Of a DNA stretch of 64,000 nt, positions 16,243 through 25,031 are shown piece by piece. Under the pieces are notes generated by a model. The model worked only from the letters and a program-made list of their open reading frames with translations. It was not told the DNA's origin and searched no databases. The DNA comes from Commensalibacter communis (GTDB lineage Bacteria; Pseudomonadota; Alphaproteobacteria; Acetobacterales; Acetobacteraceae). Position 1 is the stretch's first letter; the number at the start of each line of letters is the position of its first letter. A program made the translations under genes and the position numbers. The stretch lies in contig NZ_CAMXCM010000003.1 in assembly GCF_947179015.1 (NCBI RefSeq), forward strand, positions 223,495 through 287,494, written 5' to 3'.

Positions 16243-17205
16243 TTATTTGGGCTGATTATTGGATTCATTAGGAACCACTAATCCTTGAACACGACGTCCG
16301 GGGGATTCTGTCATATGAGCAATTCCTGTTTTCATATTGATAATTGCGCCATTACCGTTTAGCTGATTCGCACCTCTGGTAATGTGGACATTGCCAACGA
16401 CACGTGCAATGCCTGTATCTGGTACATAGACACCACGATCGCCACGAACCGTTTCAGTTTGCGTTCTGACGACAACATTGCCAAAAGCATTGACCTTTTC
16501 AAGTTTACTAGATCGGGTCATGTCATCATTATTATTAGCGGGTGTGTTTGCGGGTGTGCTTTTTGCCTTTGGATCTTTTTCATCAGTGGGTTTGCTGTAT
16601 CCTACCAATACGTCAGCAGTGATACGACGACCATCTTTCAGATTTGTTACCGATGCGTCACCACGTCCAACAGACATACGAGTTTGAGAGTGATATTCCA
16701 TAGCATCTTTGGCAGTCATTAAATTCTGAGGTGTTGTCAGTTTGAGATTTTTACCTGTTAATACCAATGTTGCTTGGTCGATATCATAAACGGCTTTGTC
16801 CCCCCATGCCTGATCTGTATTTGTATAAATATGTACATGGCCATACGCATTTAAACGATAAATTTCATTCGAACCAGAATCATTTTTAGTAATATCTCCA
16901 CCATTTTTTTGTCCAGCATTCTCTTCGGGTTTGGGCTGTGTATTATCATCTGATCCTGCTTTTTTGCGATATAAAGCGACCAAACGATCGGCTGTAACGG
17001 TGACATTTCCCCTGACGGCTTTGGCTTGGTCATAGGCGGTGACAGATTTATTATTTTGATCCCAATCAAATCCACCCAGAGCAGTCACTGTAATTTGCCC
17101 CCCATGGGATAAATCAATATTTTGAGCCAATACAGGGGAGAGATTAAATAATCCCACACCCATCAAAGATGTAAAAGTCAAAAATAAAGAGCGTTTCATA
17201 TTCAT
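16243..17205 (-). CDS. lptA: LptA/OstA-like periplasmic LPS transport protein
   Basis: LptA forms the periplasmic beta-jellyroll bridge that carries LPS from LptC to LptD. The 320-residue protein has a signal peptide (MNMKRSLFLTFTSLMGVGLF..LSPVLAQ, cleavage near 28). OstA-type repeats follow: GGQITVTALGGFDWDQNNKSVTAYDQAKAVRGNV..ADRLVA, AYGHVHIYTNTDQAWGDKAVYDID, VNAFGNVVVRTQTETVRGDRGVYVPDTG, and a last strand set. A polar N/K/P-rich insertion lies between repeats. It is longer than E. coli LptA (185 residues), as is usual for alphaproteobacteria. It sits 5 bp behind lptC. Confidence 0.9.
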   Translation of the reverse strand: MNMKRSLFLTFTSLMGVGLFNLSPVLAQNIDLSHGGQITVTALGGFDWDQNNKSVTAYDQAKAVRGNVTVTADRLVALYRKKAGSDDNTQPKPEENAGQKNGGDITKNDSGSNEIYRLNAYGHVHIYTNTDQAWGDKAVYDIDQATLVLTGKNLKLTTPQNLMTAKDAMEYHSQTRMSVGRGDASVTNLKDGRRITADVLVGYSKPTDEKDPKAKSTPANTPANNNDDMTRSSKLEKVNAFGNVVVRTQTETVRGDRGVYVPDTGIARVVGNVHITRGANQLNGNGAIINMKTGIAHMTESPGRRVQGLVVPNESNNQPK

Positions 17206-17210
17206 GGGGA

Positions 17211-17969
17211 TTATTCCGACGTTTTAGAAGGTTGCGAAGGAGGAGAGGAATTCTTGTCATCATTTAAAATAAGGCGTCCAGGCCCTTTAAATTGAGCAAT
17301 GTTAGTATGCATATCTAAAAAATATGCCTGTGCATCTAATTGACCGAAAGGTCCTTCCGCATGTATCCAGTCATTTGCGGTAATTACAGATTGTTTTAAA
17401 GCGACATCAGCAATATCGCTATACATAAATAAACCATCGTCACGATATAGCACAACATTCTTATATAAATTTAAATCTTGCTCATGTTGCATATAAATAC
17501 CATTATTGGCTGTAACCATAATCCAATCATTATTTTGTAATAAAATATCTGCCTTTGGATAAGCAAGACGAATCATATTACTGTTATTTGAATTTTGAAT
17601 TACTTTACTAGAGGTAATAGTATAGGGTCTATCAGAGGAATCGACACCATGAAAAGTAGCGCCAACCATCGTTCCACTTTCGACTTTGATTCGTGATAAT
17701 TCGTTGACAACGGCCTTATTGGTGTTGATGAAACGATCGATTTCTGGCCATGCGGCAATAGATCCCAGCAATAATAAAGCAAGAGCAGGCAATACCCATT
17801 TAGTCCATTTGATAAGTTTCTTACGTCGTAGAATGTCTTTTTCATTTGGCACTTGTCGTCTGGTAACGACAGTATTCGCACGCTGTTTTAAATATTTTTG
17901 CTTTTCTTGAAAGTCGGTTCTTTCAATTTGTGCGGATGAATTTGGTTGATCTTGTTTCTTTTCGGTCAT
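17211..17969 (-). CDS. lptC: LPS export system protein LptC
   Basis: LptC is the inner-membrane-anchored link between LptBFG and LptA. The 252-residue protein has a long basic cytosolic N-terminus, one membrane helix (about 52-70, KWVLPALALLLLGSIAAW) and a periplasmic LptC/YrbK domain. The repeat-like strands include YTITSSKVIQNSNN and LLQNNDWIMVTANNGIYMQHEQDLNLYKNVVLYRDDG. Its ATG overlaps the kdsD stop by 4 bp (ATGA), so translation is coupled. Confidence 0.92.
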   Translation of the reverse strand: MTEKKQDQPNSSAQIERTDFQEKQKYLKQRANTVVTRRQVPNEKDILRRKKLIKWTKWVLPALALLLLGSIAAWPEIDRFINTNKAVVNELSRIKVESGTMVGATFHGVDSSDRPYTITSSKVIQNSNNSNMIRLAYPKADILLQNNDWIMVTANNGIYMQHEQDLNLYKNVVLYRDDGLFMYSDIADVALKQSVITANDWIHAEGPFGQLDAQAYFLDMHTNIAQFKGPGRLILNDDKNSSPPSQPSKTSE

Positions 17970-18958
17970 GCTATTCCTGCACGTAAAAGATCGTGAATGT
18001 GTAAGACACCAATGGGTTGATGCTGTTGGTTGGTAACAAATAAGCAGGTTATTGGATGTTGATTATTATTCATTAATCTCAAAGCTTCTGCGGCCAATAT
18101 ATCTTCTTGAACAGTCATAGGATTAGTATTCATAACATCTTTAGCGGTCAATTTACGGATATCTTTATCTAATGTTCTTCGTAAATCGCCGTCTGTAATT
18201 AAGCCAACTAGTAATCCTTCGGTAGTGACAATACCAATACACCCTAATGCTTTTCTTGTCATTTCCATAATAGCTTCAAGAATGGGCATATCAGGTGATC
18301 CCAAAGGAATTTCTTGGTTTGTGTGCATAAGATCACGCACAGCCTTTAATTTACTGCCTAAACGTCCACCTGGATGATATATCCCAAAATCGGACGCAGA
18401 AAAATCACGTTTTTTTAATAGCGTAATTGCCAACGCATCTCCAAGTGCCAATTGCATGATTGTACTCGTCGTTGGTGCCAATCCATATGGACATGCTTCT
18501 TTAGATTTTGGCAAAGTCATCGAAATATTCGCTGCTCGAGCAAGGGTTGATTGGGCATTAGTGGAAATTGCAATCAAAAAAATCCCAAATCTTTTAGTAT
18601 GTGAAATTATACTGGCCAGTTCTGCAGTTTCACCAGAAGCAGAAATGGCAAGGACAACGTCACCAGGTTGAATCATTCCTAAATCACCATGGGCAGCCTC
18701 AGCAGGATGAACAAAAAAAGAAGCCGTTCCCGTAGACGCAAGGGTAGCTTGTACTTTTTTGGCAATATGTCCTGATTTTCCAATCCCAGTTAGGACAACG
18801 CGTCCTTGTAATGTAGAAATTTTTTCGATAGTTTGATTAAATGCTGCTGATAAATTATTATCATTCTGCAATGAAGTTATAAGCTCTTGAATTCCTTGTT
18901 TTTCAACAAGCAAAGTTTCGCAAGCAATATGAATATCATTATCAGTGATAGAAGTCAT
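17966..18958 (-). CDS. kdsD: arabinose-5-phosphate isomerase (KpsF/GutQ/KdsD)
   Basis: KdsD converts ribulose-5-phosphate to arabinose-5-phosphate, the first step of Kdo synthesis for the LPS core. The 330-residue protein has an N-terminal SIS domain (about 40-175; VVLTGIGKSGHIAKKVQATLASTGT, then HPAEAAHGDLGMI and SASGETAEL) and two C-terminal CBS domains (about 205-325). Both features are characteristic of the family. Clustering with lptC, lptA and lptB supports the LPS role over a sugar-catabolic one. Confidence 0.95.
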   Translation of the reverse strand: MTSITDNDIHIACETLLVEKQGIQELITSLQNDNNLSAAFNQTIEKISTLQGRVVLTGIGKSGHIAKKVQATLASTGTASFFVHPAEAAHGDLGMIQPGDVVLAISASGETAELASIISHTKRFGIFLIAISTNAQSTLARAANISMTLPKSKEACPYGLAPTTSTIMQLALGDALAITLLKKRDFSASDFGIYHPGGRLGSKLKAVRDLMHTNQEIPLGSPDMPILEAIMEMTRKALGCIGIVTTEGLLVGLITDGDLRRTLDKDIRKLTAKDVMNTNPMTVQEDILAAEALRLMNNNQHPITCLFVTNQQHQPIGVLHIHDLLRAGIA

Positions 18959-19042
18959 TTATTTTTGCACTTAAAAAATAATGGGTCGAACATGAAGGTT
19001 ATTATATAAAACGATTATGAATTGCGATCAAATATAACTTTA

Positions 19043-19708
19043 CTAATAACTGCGATGTTGGAAAATGTCAGGCTCTTCATACCCCAAAATATCTAAGTCA
19101 GCACGGGTTGATAAGAAAGAAAAACAAGATTGCGCAAGTTCTAGACGATTTTCACGGATCAAAAGCTCTTTTAAAGCAGTCCATAATTGATGTAAATATA
19201 AGACATCAGATGCAGCATAAACAAGTTGTTCAGTGGTAAGGGTTAATGCCCCCCAATCAGAGCTTTGTTGTTGTTTGCAAAGTTCGATTTTTAAAATATC
19301 TCTACATAACGCAGCTAAACCATGTTTATCAGTAAATGTTCTTACCAATTTTGCAGCGATTTTTGTGCAAATGACAGATTGTAGTTTAATATTCAACGAA
19401 TGTTGTAAAATACCTACATCGAATCTGGCAAAATGCATTATTTTTGTAACCGCCGAAGAACCTAAAAGTTTTTTAAGGTTTGGGCAGGCTGAAAATCCTT
19501 TTCCGCCAAGATGTTCTGGGATGAATTGTACCAGATGAACTTGACCATCTCCGCTGGAGATTTGCACTAAGCATAAACGATCACGATAATGTTTCAAACC
19601 CATAGCTTCTGTATCAATAGCCACGATTGATCCCAAATCCAGATCATTTGGTAAATCATGTTGATAAAGATGAATATAGTCAGGGATTGATGTTTCGTTT
19701 ATAGCCAT
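19043..19708 (-). CDS. rnd: ribonuclease D (DEDDy 3'-5' exonuclease)
   Basis: RNase D trims 3' ends of tRNA precursors and other small RNAs. The visible exonuclease motifs are VAIDTEAMGL (ExoI, D and E), HFARFDVGIL (ExoII), and YAASDVLYLHQLW (ExoIII with the tyrosine and aspartate). The protein is the short alphaproteobacterial form of about 221 residues, without the HRDC domains of E. coli Rnd. The open frame extends upstream to a TTG at 19720, but ATG 19708 has a GGA ribosome site at suitable spacing, so I chose it. It is adjacent to kdsD on the same strand. Confidence 0.92.
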   Translation of the reverse strand: MAINETSIPDYIHLYQHDLPNDLDLGSIVAIDTEAMGLKHYRDRLCLVQISSGDGQVHLVQFIPEHLGGKGFSACPNLKKLLGSSAVTKIMHFARFDVGILQHSLNIKLQSVICTKIAAKLVRTFTDKHGLAALCRDILKIELCKQQQSSDWGALTLTTEQLVYAASDVLYLHQLWTALKELLIRENRLELAQSCFSFLSTRADLDILGYEEPDIFQHRSY

Positions 19709-19776
19709 AAAAAATTCCAATGAAATGATTAAACTTATTTATTATATAATACGTGTTGAATAAAATATAAACGTTT

Positions 19777-20208
19777 TTATTTGTCTATATCTTGACTTGA
19801 AACTTGCCCTAATTGACAGAGTAATTGCCAATGCTCAGGTGTGATGGACATGACTGATAAACGAGATTGTTTAATCAGGCTAATTTCTTGTAATTCTGGG
19901 ATTGTTTTAATTTGTTTTAATGTGACGGGAACTGGAACAGTGCATACTGTTTGGACATCGACGCAGCACCATTTATGATCTGGGTCGGTGGGGTCTGGAT
20001 AAAATTCTTTAACGATACGGACAATTCCTACAATCTCTTTGCCCACATTGGAATGGTAAAAAAAGGCTAAATCACCTGCTTTCATAGATTGAAGATTTTT
20101 TTTGGCTTGATGATTTCGAATGCCTGTCCAGGGTTCTATGTTATTTTTCAATTGTTCTTGCCACGAATATGCATCAGGTTCTGATTTAACTAACCAGTAA
20201 TTCATCAT
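19777..20208 (-). CDS. EVE domain-containing protein
   Basis: The 143-residue protein is a single EVE (PUA-like) domain. It starts MNYWLVKSEPDAYSW and continues with WTGIRNHQAKKNLQSMKAGDLAFFYHSN, then GIVRIVKEFYPDPTD and LSVMSITPEHWQLL. These features match the thymocyte-nuclear-protein-1-like bacterial family. EVE domains bind modified bases in nucleic acids; the bacterial cellular role is not settled. It lies between rnd and a decayed peptidase gene and has no obvious operon partner. Confidence 0.92.
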   Translation of the reverse strand: MMNYWLVKSEPDAYSWQEQLKNNIEPWTGIRNHQAKKNLQSMKAGDLAFFYHSNVGKEIVGIVRIVKEFYPDPTDPDHKWCCVDVQTVCTVPVPVTLKQIKTIPELQEISLIKQSRLSVMSITPEHWQLLCQLGQVSSQDIDK

Positions 20209-20339
20209 TTTTTCCTTATTTTCGAAATTTTCTAATGTATATATTTTATGTAAAAGGATATTACATCGTTTCGTCAGAATATATATGTTTTATAAAAGAA
20301 TAAGGAGAATTTAAGATTATTTTATAGCTAAATCTTTGA

Positions 20340-20898
20340 AATTACATACATACCAAATCGAGACTGCTTCAACACGTTTTGCTAGGCGAGGACAAAAGAA
20401 AAAATATGTAGAATATATCCCGCAGCATCTGGTTATTCAATTTTGAACTACCACAAACCAGCATTTGCAAAGCAGAACGGGATGTAGAGATGTTTTAAGC
20501 GACAAAAACACCAACACGATCGCAAGTTAACTCTCTACCGCGAGAATAAGCTTTGCCTGGGAAATGAATGAGATGTCCAGGAAGTTGTAAAAAATGTTTC
20601 AAACCATTCGAATGATCCGTTACATGATAACCAAGCTCATGATCGATCACAAACCAAATCTATTCATCATCATTAGTTTCAATGATTGCTGATATAATGC
20701 TATTAGAGTTGTAAATAAGAGCTTGTGGAGCTTTTTTAAACTAACCAATTTAGTAATATCTTGCACCATTTGATGAAATTGAGGAAGTTGATAGGGACCA
20801 ATAAGCACAATAAACAAAATGGTCAAAAGATTTGTGAGATATTTCCTTGAAGAATATCTATCACGAAAGATGGTACAAACAACCCTCATAAAATACAA
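20340..20898 (-). pseudogene. remnant of an M48-type zinc metallopeptidase gene
   Basis: The minus strand carries pieces of an M48 peptidase in several frames. From ATG 20898 an N-terminal part with a membrane helix runs to VQDITKLVSLKK. A missing base in an A-run (near 20731-20736) then changes frame to APQALIYNSNSIISAII. An in-frame stop follows, then IWFVIDHELGYHV with the HExxH-like motif at 20624-20641, and GKAYSRGRELTCDRVGVFV with the E..CDR segment at 20517-20534. After another stop comes SALQMLVCGSSKLNN. The core zinc motif survives as HELGY-H, but the gene cannot make a full protein. Confidence 0.75.
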
Positions 20899-21156
20899 TT
20901 AAAAACAAATAAAATATTGTCATATTTCTTTACTTTACGGTGTCTTATATCTGCTATTTTAAACTACACAGTAACCTCTTAATGCTTGAATATTTTTGAT
21001 ATTTTATTTTGAAATATATTTACTTAGGGTTACGTAAAAATAGTTATTTATTTTATAATTCATCAAAATAGTTACGAAGATGAAAATTTTGTGTGATAAA
21101 AAAATCACTTTTTTCATATTATGTATATGTGATGGTTGTGTTTCCAGGATGTTATT

Positions 21157-21198
21157 GATAATAATTCTTAATAACATAAGGTAATAATAATCATTCTT
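21157..21198 (+). promoter_or_regulatory. two Fur-box-like sites upstream of the siderophore receptor
   Basis: The site at 21180-21198 matches the 19-bp Fur consensus (GATAATGATAATCATTATC) at 15 positions by my count. A second at 21157-21175 matches at 13. They lie 24-65 bp before the receptor start, where iron-bound Fur would block transcription. The surrounding DNA is AT-rich, so chance similarity inflates the score, but the position is what iron regulation predicts. Confidence 0.65.
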
Positions 21199-21221
21199 AA
21201 TATTATGAAGAGTAGCAGCGT

Positions 21222-23513
21222 ATGGAAAAAGTTGGTATAAAAAGGATTGTTCAGCCCATTTCTTTGGCAACGGTAATGGTCGGATTGATGAATAGCCCTG
21301 CCTTTGCGCAGGAAACAGATATCAATCTAAAAGAGGGAAAAGAGGTCGAAAAACAAGAGAGTGTTGCTGAAAAATCTGGTAATTCTACAACAAATGAACA
21401 CATTCTTGTCCGTGGAAAAAAAACATCAAATATTTTAACTCATGAAACTGGGGTTGATTTGATGCCACAAGATGTGATGCATACTCCACAAAATATTAAC
21501 GTTGTGCCACAAAAGATTTTGCAAGAGCAAAATGTCAAATCACTCGAAGAAGCATTAAAGAATGTTCCCGGTGTTACCTCATCCGTTGGTGAGGGACGAG
21601 GAGGAATGTCAGGAAACCAGTTTCTCATCAGAGGGTTCCCAGCACAAAATGACATCTACGAGGACGGGTTAAGAGATTTTGGTGTTTATACCAGAGATAG
21701 TTTTAACTATGAGAGCGTAGTTGTTATTAAAGGCCCTTCTTCTTCTGTCTTTGGGAACGGCACCACTGGTGGGGCGATTAACGTTGTTACTAAAAAACCT
21801 ATTCTAAAAGATCGTTATGATGTTAATTTTACAGGAGGAAATGGTGATTATTACCGTGGTACGGTTGATATCAATAAAAAAATCACAGATTCAATAGCCG
21901 CCCGTATTATTGGTGTAGGGAATAGTAATAATGCAGTAGGTAGGGATTACATCTATTCTCATCATTGGGGATTAGCACCTTCGATTGCTTTTGGTCTTGG
22001 TAAAAAACTTAGTTACGTTGTTCAATATGTATACCAACAAGATGATCGTATTCCAGATTACGGCGTTCCCGTTGTAACCAAGCCAGGCACCAGTATTGCA
22101 AGACCTATTACTGAATATGGTATCAGAAGGGGTAATTGGTACGGAAATAAGATGGACAGTGATCAAACACAAGACCATCAATTAACGGGACGCTTAAAAT
22201 ATGATGTAACCCCAGATATTGTAATTCATAATGATACACGTTATGGAAATTATCGTCGTGAATTCTCTGTGACACGCCCACAATGTCAGGCTGCAAATTG
22301 TGTGAGACCATATTTCTCCGGTCGTCCGCAAGATGCGATTATTTCAACAGCAGGTCCATCCCCTTATCGTCAGCGCACATGGTCGTTTCAAAATGTATTA
22401 TCCACAGTTGCGAATTTCCATACATGGGGCATAAAGCATCAGCTTATTGCTGGGGTTGATTTTTCTTATGCCAGTGAAAATAGGGCATATGGACAATTTT
22501 CATCCCCATTACCGAATAATAGCTTGGTTAATCCAACGCCGAATATTAATTATCCAATTTCAATTTTACCAGGAGATCCAAAGGCAACTTCTGGCGATCC
22601 AGTGTTAAGAAAAGGACATACACGTGATGTTGGTGTCTTTATTTACGATCAGTTTTGGATGACAGAGCAATGGTCAATTAAAGGCGGTGTGCGTTATGAT
22701 AACTGGAATGCCAAATATGGTACAGAAGGGGGCGCCGGCATGTGGGGTGCCAATAATATGGAAACGACAAATAATATCGTAAATCCAACGGTCAGTCTGA
22801 TGTTTAATCCAACAGAAAATCAAATGTATTATTTTACATGGGCGATGTCTACGACGCCTTTGGGGATGTATTTGACAAATTCATATGCGCCTATGCGTGA
22901 TAATCAAGGGGGAATGAAACCTGAACGTAGTCGTTTATACGAGTTGGGGGGTAAATGGAGCCTACTTAATCAGCGTGTTGGCATAACCGCAGCTTTATTC
23001 CGATTGGATAAAAGTAATCAAATTGTCAGTGATCCAATTTCTGGTGATGTTACCAGCTCAGGAGATACGGTTCGAAATGAAGGAATCGAGTTGGGGATCT
23101 CTGGTAATGTATTGAAAAACTGGGATGTTTACGGTGGATTTGCTGCTTATCATAGTGATGTAAAATCTTCTCAAACTGCGGGTGCTAAAGGTAATCGTGT
23201 TCAGTATGTCCCAACACAACAAGGGAATTTGTGGACGACATATAAGATTATGCCAGACACACCTTATAATTTGACTGTTGGCGGTGGGGTGACTTGGCGA
23301 GGCAATGTTTGGTTAAACAATACGAATAACGCAAAAGCCCCTGCGAATGTCAGTATTGATGCGATGCTTTCCCATCAATTTGACGAACATTGGAAAGTTG
23401 CATTTAATATTTACAATATTACTAATCGCTTGAATTACGATTCTTTGTTTGGGAATCGCGTTACGCCGTCTACAGGCAGAGCATTTTTATTTAGTTTAAA
23501 TATGTTGCAATAA
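21222..23513 (+). CDS. TonB-dependent siderophore receptor (PiuA/Fiu-like)
   Basis: This outer-membrane beta-barrel imports ferric siderophore, probably catecholate. The 763-residue protein has a signal peptide ending NSPAFAQ (about 30) and a short TonB-box-like stretch (EHILVRGKK). The plug domain contains TPQNINVVPQKILQEQ, LEEALKNVPGV, FLIRGFP, and VVIKGPSSSVFGNGTTGGAINVVTKKP. A long barrel ends near ITNRLNYDSLFGNRVTPSTGRAFLFSLNML. The next gene is a PiuC/YbiX dioxygenase 42 bp downstream, the pairing seen for fiu-ybiX and piuA-piuC. This supports the subtype; the exact ligand is not deducible. Confidence 0.92.
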   Translation: MEKVGIKRIVQPISLATVMVGLMNSPAFAQETDINLKEGKEVEKQESVAEKSGNSTTNEHILVRGKKTSNILTHETGVDLMPQDVMHTPQNINVVPQKILQEQNVKSLEEALKNVPGVTSSVGEGRGGMSGNQFLIRGFPAQNDIYEDGLRDFGVYTRDSFNYESVVVIKGPSSSVFGNGTTGGAINVVTKKPILKDRYDVNFTGGNGDYYRGTVDINKKITDSIAARIIGVGNSNNAVGRDYIYSHHWGLAPSIAFGLGKKLSYVVQYVYQQDDRIPDYGVPVVTKPGTSIARPITEYGIRRGNWYGNKMDSDQTQDHQLTGRLKYDVTPDIVIHNDTRYGNYRREFSVTRPQCQAANCVRPYFSGRPQDAIISTAGPSPYRQRTWSFQNVLSTVANFHTWGIKHQLIAGVDFSYASENRAYGQFSSPLPNNSLVNPTPNINYPISILPGDPKATSGDPVLRKGHTRDVGVFIYDQFWMTEQWSIKGGVRYDNWNAKYGTEGGAGMWGANNMETTNNIVNPTVSLMFNPTENQMYYFTWAMSTTPLGMYLTNSYAPMRDNQGGMKPERSRLYELGGKWSLLNQRVGITAALFRLDKSNQIVSDPISGDVTSSGDTVRNEGIELGISGNVLKNWDVYGGFAAYHSDVKSSQTAGAKGNRVQYVPTQQGNLWTTYKIMPDTPYNLTVGGGVTWRGNVWLNNTNNAKAPANVSIDAMLSHQFDEHWKVAFNIYNITNRLNYDSLFGNRVTPSTGRAFLFSLNMLQ

Positions 23514-23555
23514 TTTAGCGATATATAATGCAATCAGGGGGAGCAAGATTGAAAC

Positions 23556-24239
23556 ATGATTATTCATATTCCAGAGGTTTTAAACTCAGAAGAATTATCC
23601 TATGTGCGTTCTGTATTTGCCAAAGCGACTTTTGTTGATGGAAAAGTCACCGCAGGCGAACAATCAATGCAGGTAAAGAAAAATGTGCAAATTGATCAGT
23701 CTTCTCCTGAAAGTAAAGAATTAGGAGAAATAGTTCTGAAAGCATTAGGGCGCAACCCGATTTTTAACTCAGCGGTGATGCCGTATCGTGTGGTGCCTCC
23801 TTTGTTTAATCGATATGATACGGGGATGGAGTTCCCCGATCATGTTGATAATGCGTTGCGTCCTATTCCAGGAACAAATATGCGTATTCGAACGGACGTG
23901 TCATCAACGTTATTTTTAAACGATCCCGAAGAATATGAGGGTGGAGAGTTAATCATTCACGATCACAGCGGGGCTCAGGCAATTAAACTGCCTGCAGGGG
24001 ATATGATTGTTTATCCCACGTATAATCTTCATTCTGTCAGTAAGATTACCAAAGGCAGTCGTTGGGCATCTTTTTTTTGGACGCAATCTATGATTAAAGA
24101 GGCGGACAAACGAAAAGTGTTGTTTGATCTGGATATGACAATCATTAAGTTACGTACCAGGATGAATGATAATGACCCACAGATCCTAGAATTAACGAAT
24201 GTGTATCATAATCTCATGCGTTTATGGTGTGAATTATAA
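23556..24239 (+). CDS. piuC: PiuC/YbiX-type Fe(II)/2-oxoglutarate dioxygenase
   Basis: The 227-residue protein is a PKHD-type hydroxylase. The facial triad is H96 and D98 (FPDHVDNA) with H159 (YNLHSV), and R169 (GSRWASFFW) fits the 2-oxoglutarate-binding arginine. The double-stranded beta-helix includes SSTLFLNDPEEYEGGELII. PiuC proteins accompany catecholate-siderophore receptors and are thought to act on siderophores or related compounds, but the reaction is unproven. A GGGGGAG stretch lies upstream, and a terminator follows 20 bp after the stop, making a two-gene iron operon. Confidence 0.92.
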   Translation: MIIHIPEVLNSEELSYVRSVFAKATFVDGKVTAGEQSMQVKKNVQIDQSSPESKELGEIVLKALGRNPIFNSAVMPYRVVPPLFNRYDTGMEFPDHVDNALRPIPGTNMRIRTDVSSTLFLNDPEEYEGGELIIHDHSGAQAIKLPAGDMIVYPTYNLHSVSKITKGSRWASFFWTQSMIKEADKRKVLFDLDMTIIKLRTRMNDNDPQILELTNVYHNLMRLWCEL

Positions 24240-24258
24240 TCAACGTAATTTTGCTTTT

Positions 24259-24293
24259 AATCCCACAATCAGCTTGTGGGATTGATTTTTTTT
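24259..24293 (+). terminator. intrinsic terminator behind piuC
   Basis: AATCCCACAA (24259-24268) pairs perfectly with 24274-24283 around a 5-nt loop, followed by GA and eight T residues. The reverse strand lacks a T-run, so it serves the plus-strand operon. Confidence 0.88.
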
Positions 24294-24302
24294 GATTGGT
24301 TT

Positions 24303-25007
24303 TTAGTTTTCTACTTGTTTAATGATTTGATCCATATCTTTAATTTTTAAGTCTTGTTTCAAATAGGATTCTTTATCAGAAAGTTTGATATCTAAGGACT
24401 GTTTAACTTCATAAGACAAAGTACCTTGAGAGATTGAAAAATCCATCATATGCCCGCCCAAAGTCTTTTCTGTGTTAATAAAATGCAAATGAAACCCTGC
24501 AACAGAAATATTTTGAAAAAATTCAGGCGTCCAAAAGCCGATCAAAGAACCTTCTTTATTTTCGAAATGATCGACCACTTGATCTTGCGAAACTTCAAGA
24601 GCTGTTTTGTAGGCTTTGTTGTGGTTTTTTGGTCTTCTGATTTGCATTTTATCAAAAATACCTTCAATTTTAACCGCAACGAAGACATTGTCCAAAAGGG
24701 TATATTTGGCAAGCTCGTTATAAAGATTACTTTTGTTAATATCCGTAAAATTGACGATTTTATCGGGATTAAAGGTCGTAATCTGAGCAAAAGGCATATG
24801 CTCTTGGTCTGACATATCTCTTAATGGTGTATCGCTTTTTGCTTCATAAAAGTGACAGCAATCGATAATGACTTCACCCGCTAACCCGTCAGAGCAGCCC
24901 AAGCCAAAATCACCATGTTTTTTAATTTCAGAGATAGGAAATAACCCTTCAAATACACCCGCCATTAAAGAGTTAATACCAGAAAATTGATGAATATGTT
25001 TTTTCAT
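24303..25007 (-). CDS. budA: alpha-acetolactate decarboxylase
   Basis: BudA/AlsD decarboxylates (S)-2-acetolactate to (R)-acetoin. The 234-residue protein shows the family start (HQFSGINSLMAGVFEG) and the GDFGLGCSDGLAGEVIIDCCHFYEA segment. The zinc ligands are H173 and H175 in GFHLHFI and H186 in GGHMMDF, and there is IGFWTPEF before the metal site. It lies 24 bp downstream of an acetoin-reductase-like SDR gene in the same orientation, with a divergent LysR gene beyond, echoing the alsR/budR-bud arrangement. No acetolactate synthase gene is adjacent. Confidence 0.93.
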   Translation of the reverse strand: MKKHIHQFSGINSLMAGVFEGLFPISEIKKHGDFGLGCSDGLAGEVIIDCCHFYEAKSDTPLRDMSDQEHMPFAQITTFNPDKIVNFTDINKSNLYNELAKYTLLDNVFVAVKIEGIFDKMQIRRPKNHNKAYKTALEVSQDQVVDHFENKEGSLIGFWTPEFFQNISVAGFHLHFINTEKTLGGHMMDFSISQGTLSYEVKQSLDIKLSDKESYLKQDLKIKDMDQIIKQVEN

Positions 25008-25031
25008 TTGAATATACCTTTTTCTTATTTA

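Noticed and set aside
20647..20898. 83-codon minus-strand frame as a real small gene
   Set aside because: It is the N-terminal fragment of the decayed M48 peptidase; beyond the A-run near 20731 the frame reads nonsense while the homologous frame continues elsewhere.
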